Made by a program: the position numbers and the translations under genes. From Paragordius varius (lineage: Eukaryota; Nematomorpha), in NCBI GenBank assembly GCA_964247055.1, contig OZ176053.1, positions 6,572,001 to 6,636,000 of the forward strand: a DNA stretch of 64,000 nucleotides, given 5' to 3'. The stretch's first letter is position 1, and each line of letters opens with the position of its first letter. Below the pieces are notes generated by a model that saw only the letters and a program-made list of their open reading frames with translations, was not told where the DNA came from and made no database searches. Shown in pieces: positions 61,935-64,000 of this stretch.

Positions 61935-63723
61935 CAATAATGAATGTCATAATATTTCTTTCATGTTTTGCTGTTGTAGGCGCCTACAATATCATTTATT
62001 TCGTTTTTATAGACCTATGTGATTGTTTTCTGCCAGGTTTTGTGGGAAAGGCCTGGGAGAGCTTTTAAATAAAATATAATATTGAATCTTTTTTAAAATA
62101 TTATCATCACTTCCTCCTTTTATATGCCCTAACCACCTTAGTTTTTGGTTTGGATTATACGTTTTTATAATAATTTTGACTCATAACAATCTTTAAATAG
62201 ATCCATGGGTTATATAGTTTAAACCAAAAAAATAAAATTATGTTATTTGATAATTAATGAAAAATTAGCAATGTATACTTGGTCATAAATGTTTGTTTAG
62301 TTGAGATAACAATAAATTTGTAGGGGAAAATAACATGAGGAAATCAAAAAAACCTTACGATAGGGTTTAAGTCAATTAGTATCTGCACGATGTAGACATA
62401 AATTTAAATGGTTGATGGTTTTTTTTGAATACCATCATATATCCTTTGTTTCTTTCATTTTGTTAAACTGTTTATTTTTTATTTATACTGCCATTTTAAC
62501 CATAGAATAATCTGGAAGGCGATGATTTGATTTTCCAATTCGATACAGATGATATGATAAATGGTGTACAACCATATCTTTTACCTAGTCCAAACACTTT
62601 TGATGCTAAAAAATTGTGCGCTGTAATCGATTTAGATGAAACATTAGTCCACAGCTCTTTTAAAGTTAGTGTTAAATAAACTTGGCTTTTTAATTTTATA
62701 TTACTTCCAAATTTAAATTTCTAATAATATAATCCTTTTAATTTTCAAGCATAAAGGATAAATAGCTTTTAGCATTATGCCTTTGCCAAAAGGGCCCCTT
62801 AAACCGATCAACATTTTATAAATAATTTAGGATATATTGATTTTAGTTTTATCAAATGACTGAATTGATATTATTTTTTTTGACTAGTTAAGATTTTGTC
62901 TTAGGTTTTTAAAGTTTTTTTATAAATTAATTTAAATTTACTTTTTTAGCCGGTTGATGACGCTGATTTCGTTATACCAGTCACCATTGAAAACACCCTT
63001 CATCAGGTGTATGTTATGAAGAGACCGCACGTGGACCTATTCCTTCAAAAAATCTCAAGACTCTTTGAATGCATTTTATTTACAGCGAGTTTGGCTAAGG
63101 TTTGTGTTTTTTTTTCAAAAAGTTTAAGAAAACAGAAAATATATTTTTACAAATTACAGTTTATAAATATGAGTTAAACAAATGAAATGTTTATTTAAAA
63201 AGGTATTGTTGTTGTTTAATGGTAAATTTAAATGATATACCATCGATATTCAACGTTTTATGTTCTTTGTCAATACAATCATTTAGCTGATCAGGGTATC
63301 CAGATCAATCTTTTTATACAAAAAACAAATAATTATTAAACTGTGAATATATAACATATATAGTATCGTTTGAAAAATAACGTTTAAATTAATTTTATCC
63401 TACCTATATTAGTATGCTGATCCTGTTGCCGACAAGCTAGATAACGATGGCAAATATTTCCAAGCGCGATTGTTTCGTGAGGCTTGTGTCTTTTACCAAG
63501 GCAATTATGTCAAGGTACATTAAATATATTATCATTCACTCTAATTTTACAAAAGATATTTTTTGACACAAGTTTTAAATATCATATTCACATTTATTAA
63601 CATGATTAACAATATGTAAATTTTATGGATACACAGGATTTAAATCGACTGGGACGAAGCACAGAACGCGTAGTCATTATAGACAATTCTCCTGCTTCAT
63701 ATATCTTTCATCCACAGAATGCG
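58800..63723 (+). CDS. CTDSP1: SCP-type CTD small phosphatase with long N-terminal extension (3' end outside window)
   Basis: Exons: 58800-59738, 61105-61341 (acceptor uncertain), 61409-61879, 62506-62664, 62950-63099, 63413-63514 and 63637-63723, then an intron running off the window; about 715 residues so far. The catalytic FCPH domain starts in the fourth exon: [15 protein letters not shown] carries the DxDxT active site (nucleophile and acid/base Asp), followed by [47 protein letters not shown] and [13 protein letters not shown]. It is close to human CTDSP1/2/L; one invertebrate gene usually matches all three, so the symbol is a label. The family dephosphorylates Ser5 of the RNA polymerase II CTD and restrains neuronal genes through [13 protein letters not shown] near residue 93 may be palmitoylated like the FCC motif of vertebrate SCPs. 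The ~550-residue His/Asn-rich region ahead of the domain is unusual. The catalytic part is certain; linkage of the first two exons is inferred. Confidence 0.88.
59849..60000. mobile_element. hAT 5' end fragment in phosphatase intron 1
   Basis: CAGTGGTACTTAAACCGTGC followed by CTCACGGACCGCATGCGGCC is the common hAT terminal inverted repeat plus subterminal region. A matching right end was not found in the intron, so this is probably a truncated insertion. The right limit is arbitrary. Confidence 0.6.
61882..61931. repeat. (TA)n microsatellite beside a splice donor
   Basis: About 24 TA units starting 3 nt inside the intron after the donor of the 61409-61879 exon (AAG|GTATTATATA). Confidence 0.95.
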
Positions 63724-64000
63724 GTATTTATACATTTTTTATATTTTTTAAGCAGTTTATATGTGCAGCTTTTCGCTTTTCGACTCAATTCGATTAGGTT
63801 GATGTGATTCATATCTAAAAGATGTTGTTAAATCTATGTGATTGTCATTCATTTTATTCAACGATAAACCGATTATGATCAATAAAAATCACTTTATGAA
63901 GTCATTATAAGATTATCAAAATAATATATTTAGTACTTTAATTCAGTTAAACAGTTGATGAATTTAAATAATTATTGCAATTGATTATCTTAATTCAGTT
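63724..64000 (+). other. Intron of the CTD phosphatase gene
   Basis: After the exon ending FHPQNA|gt, the next segment of the family (VPVxSWFDN) is not present in the last 277 bases, so the gene continues beyond the window. Confidence 0.7.

Noticed and set aside
1-64000. tRNA, rRNA and CRISPR features
   Set aside because: No cloverleaf, rRNA-like block or regular repeat-spacer array was seen by eye; a covariance-model scan could still find a tRNA.

Overview
This is a window of a very A+T-rich invertebrate animal (metazoan) nuclear genome. The evidence is eight multi-exon genes with clear animal orthologues, spliced by GT-AG introns, set in DNA full of short non-autonomous DNA transposons (MITEs), with two decayed LINE fragments and a tRNA-derived SINE. 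I cannot name the species. Introns of only 23-27 nt at the 5' ends of several genes, with much longer introns further 3', recall the intron-size polarity described for schistosomes and the tiny introns of dicyemids. A flatworm or other small spiralian is therefore possible but not proven.

Layout. About 1-722 is the decayed 3' end of a LINE on the + strand. UBE2H (minus) occupies 8073 to 3919 as scattered small exons; its 3' end was not found and may lie beyond the left edge. From 8.8 to 14.4 kb is repeat-rich DNA: two back-to-back TTAA-flanked elements, a three-copy tandem repeat and a 970-bp element flanked by TTA. CBFB, the Runx partner, runs on the minus strand from 19474 to 14419. From 19.5 to 25.4 kb only repeats are recognised. 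GRIPAP1 (GRASP-1, minus, 32620 to 25438) and FBXL5 (plus, 32709 to 37485) are divergent, with start codons 88 bp apart. FBXL5 converges on a small heat-shock protein gene (minus, 39031 to 37817). From 39 to 46.7 kb is MITE-rich. An M13 (neprilysin/ECE-like) peptidase homologue lies on the minus strand from 53669 to at least 46747, with MITEs or a SINE in several introns. SLC25A3 (mitochondrial phosphate carrier, minus, 58599 to 56465) is divergent from an SCP-type CTD phosphatase gene (plus, from 58800, leaving the window on the right), with 200 bp between the start codons.

The genes are housekeeping or regulatory and do not form one pathway. FBXL5 senses iron and oxygen through a hemerythrin domain and a C-terminal Fe-S site. 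UBE2H is a ubiquitin E2, CBFB a transcription cofactor, GRIPAP1 a recycling-endosome coiled-coil protein, SLC25A3 imports phosphate into mitochondria, and the SCP phosphatase dephosphorylates RNA polymerase II CTD. The most unusual features are the 23-27 nt introns, a long insertion between the FBXL5 Fe-S ligands, and the very long His/Asn-rich N-terminus of the phosphatase. All gene models were built by eye from conserved peptides plus splice sites whose phases agree; UTRs were not determined.
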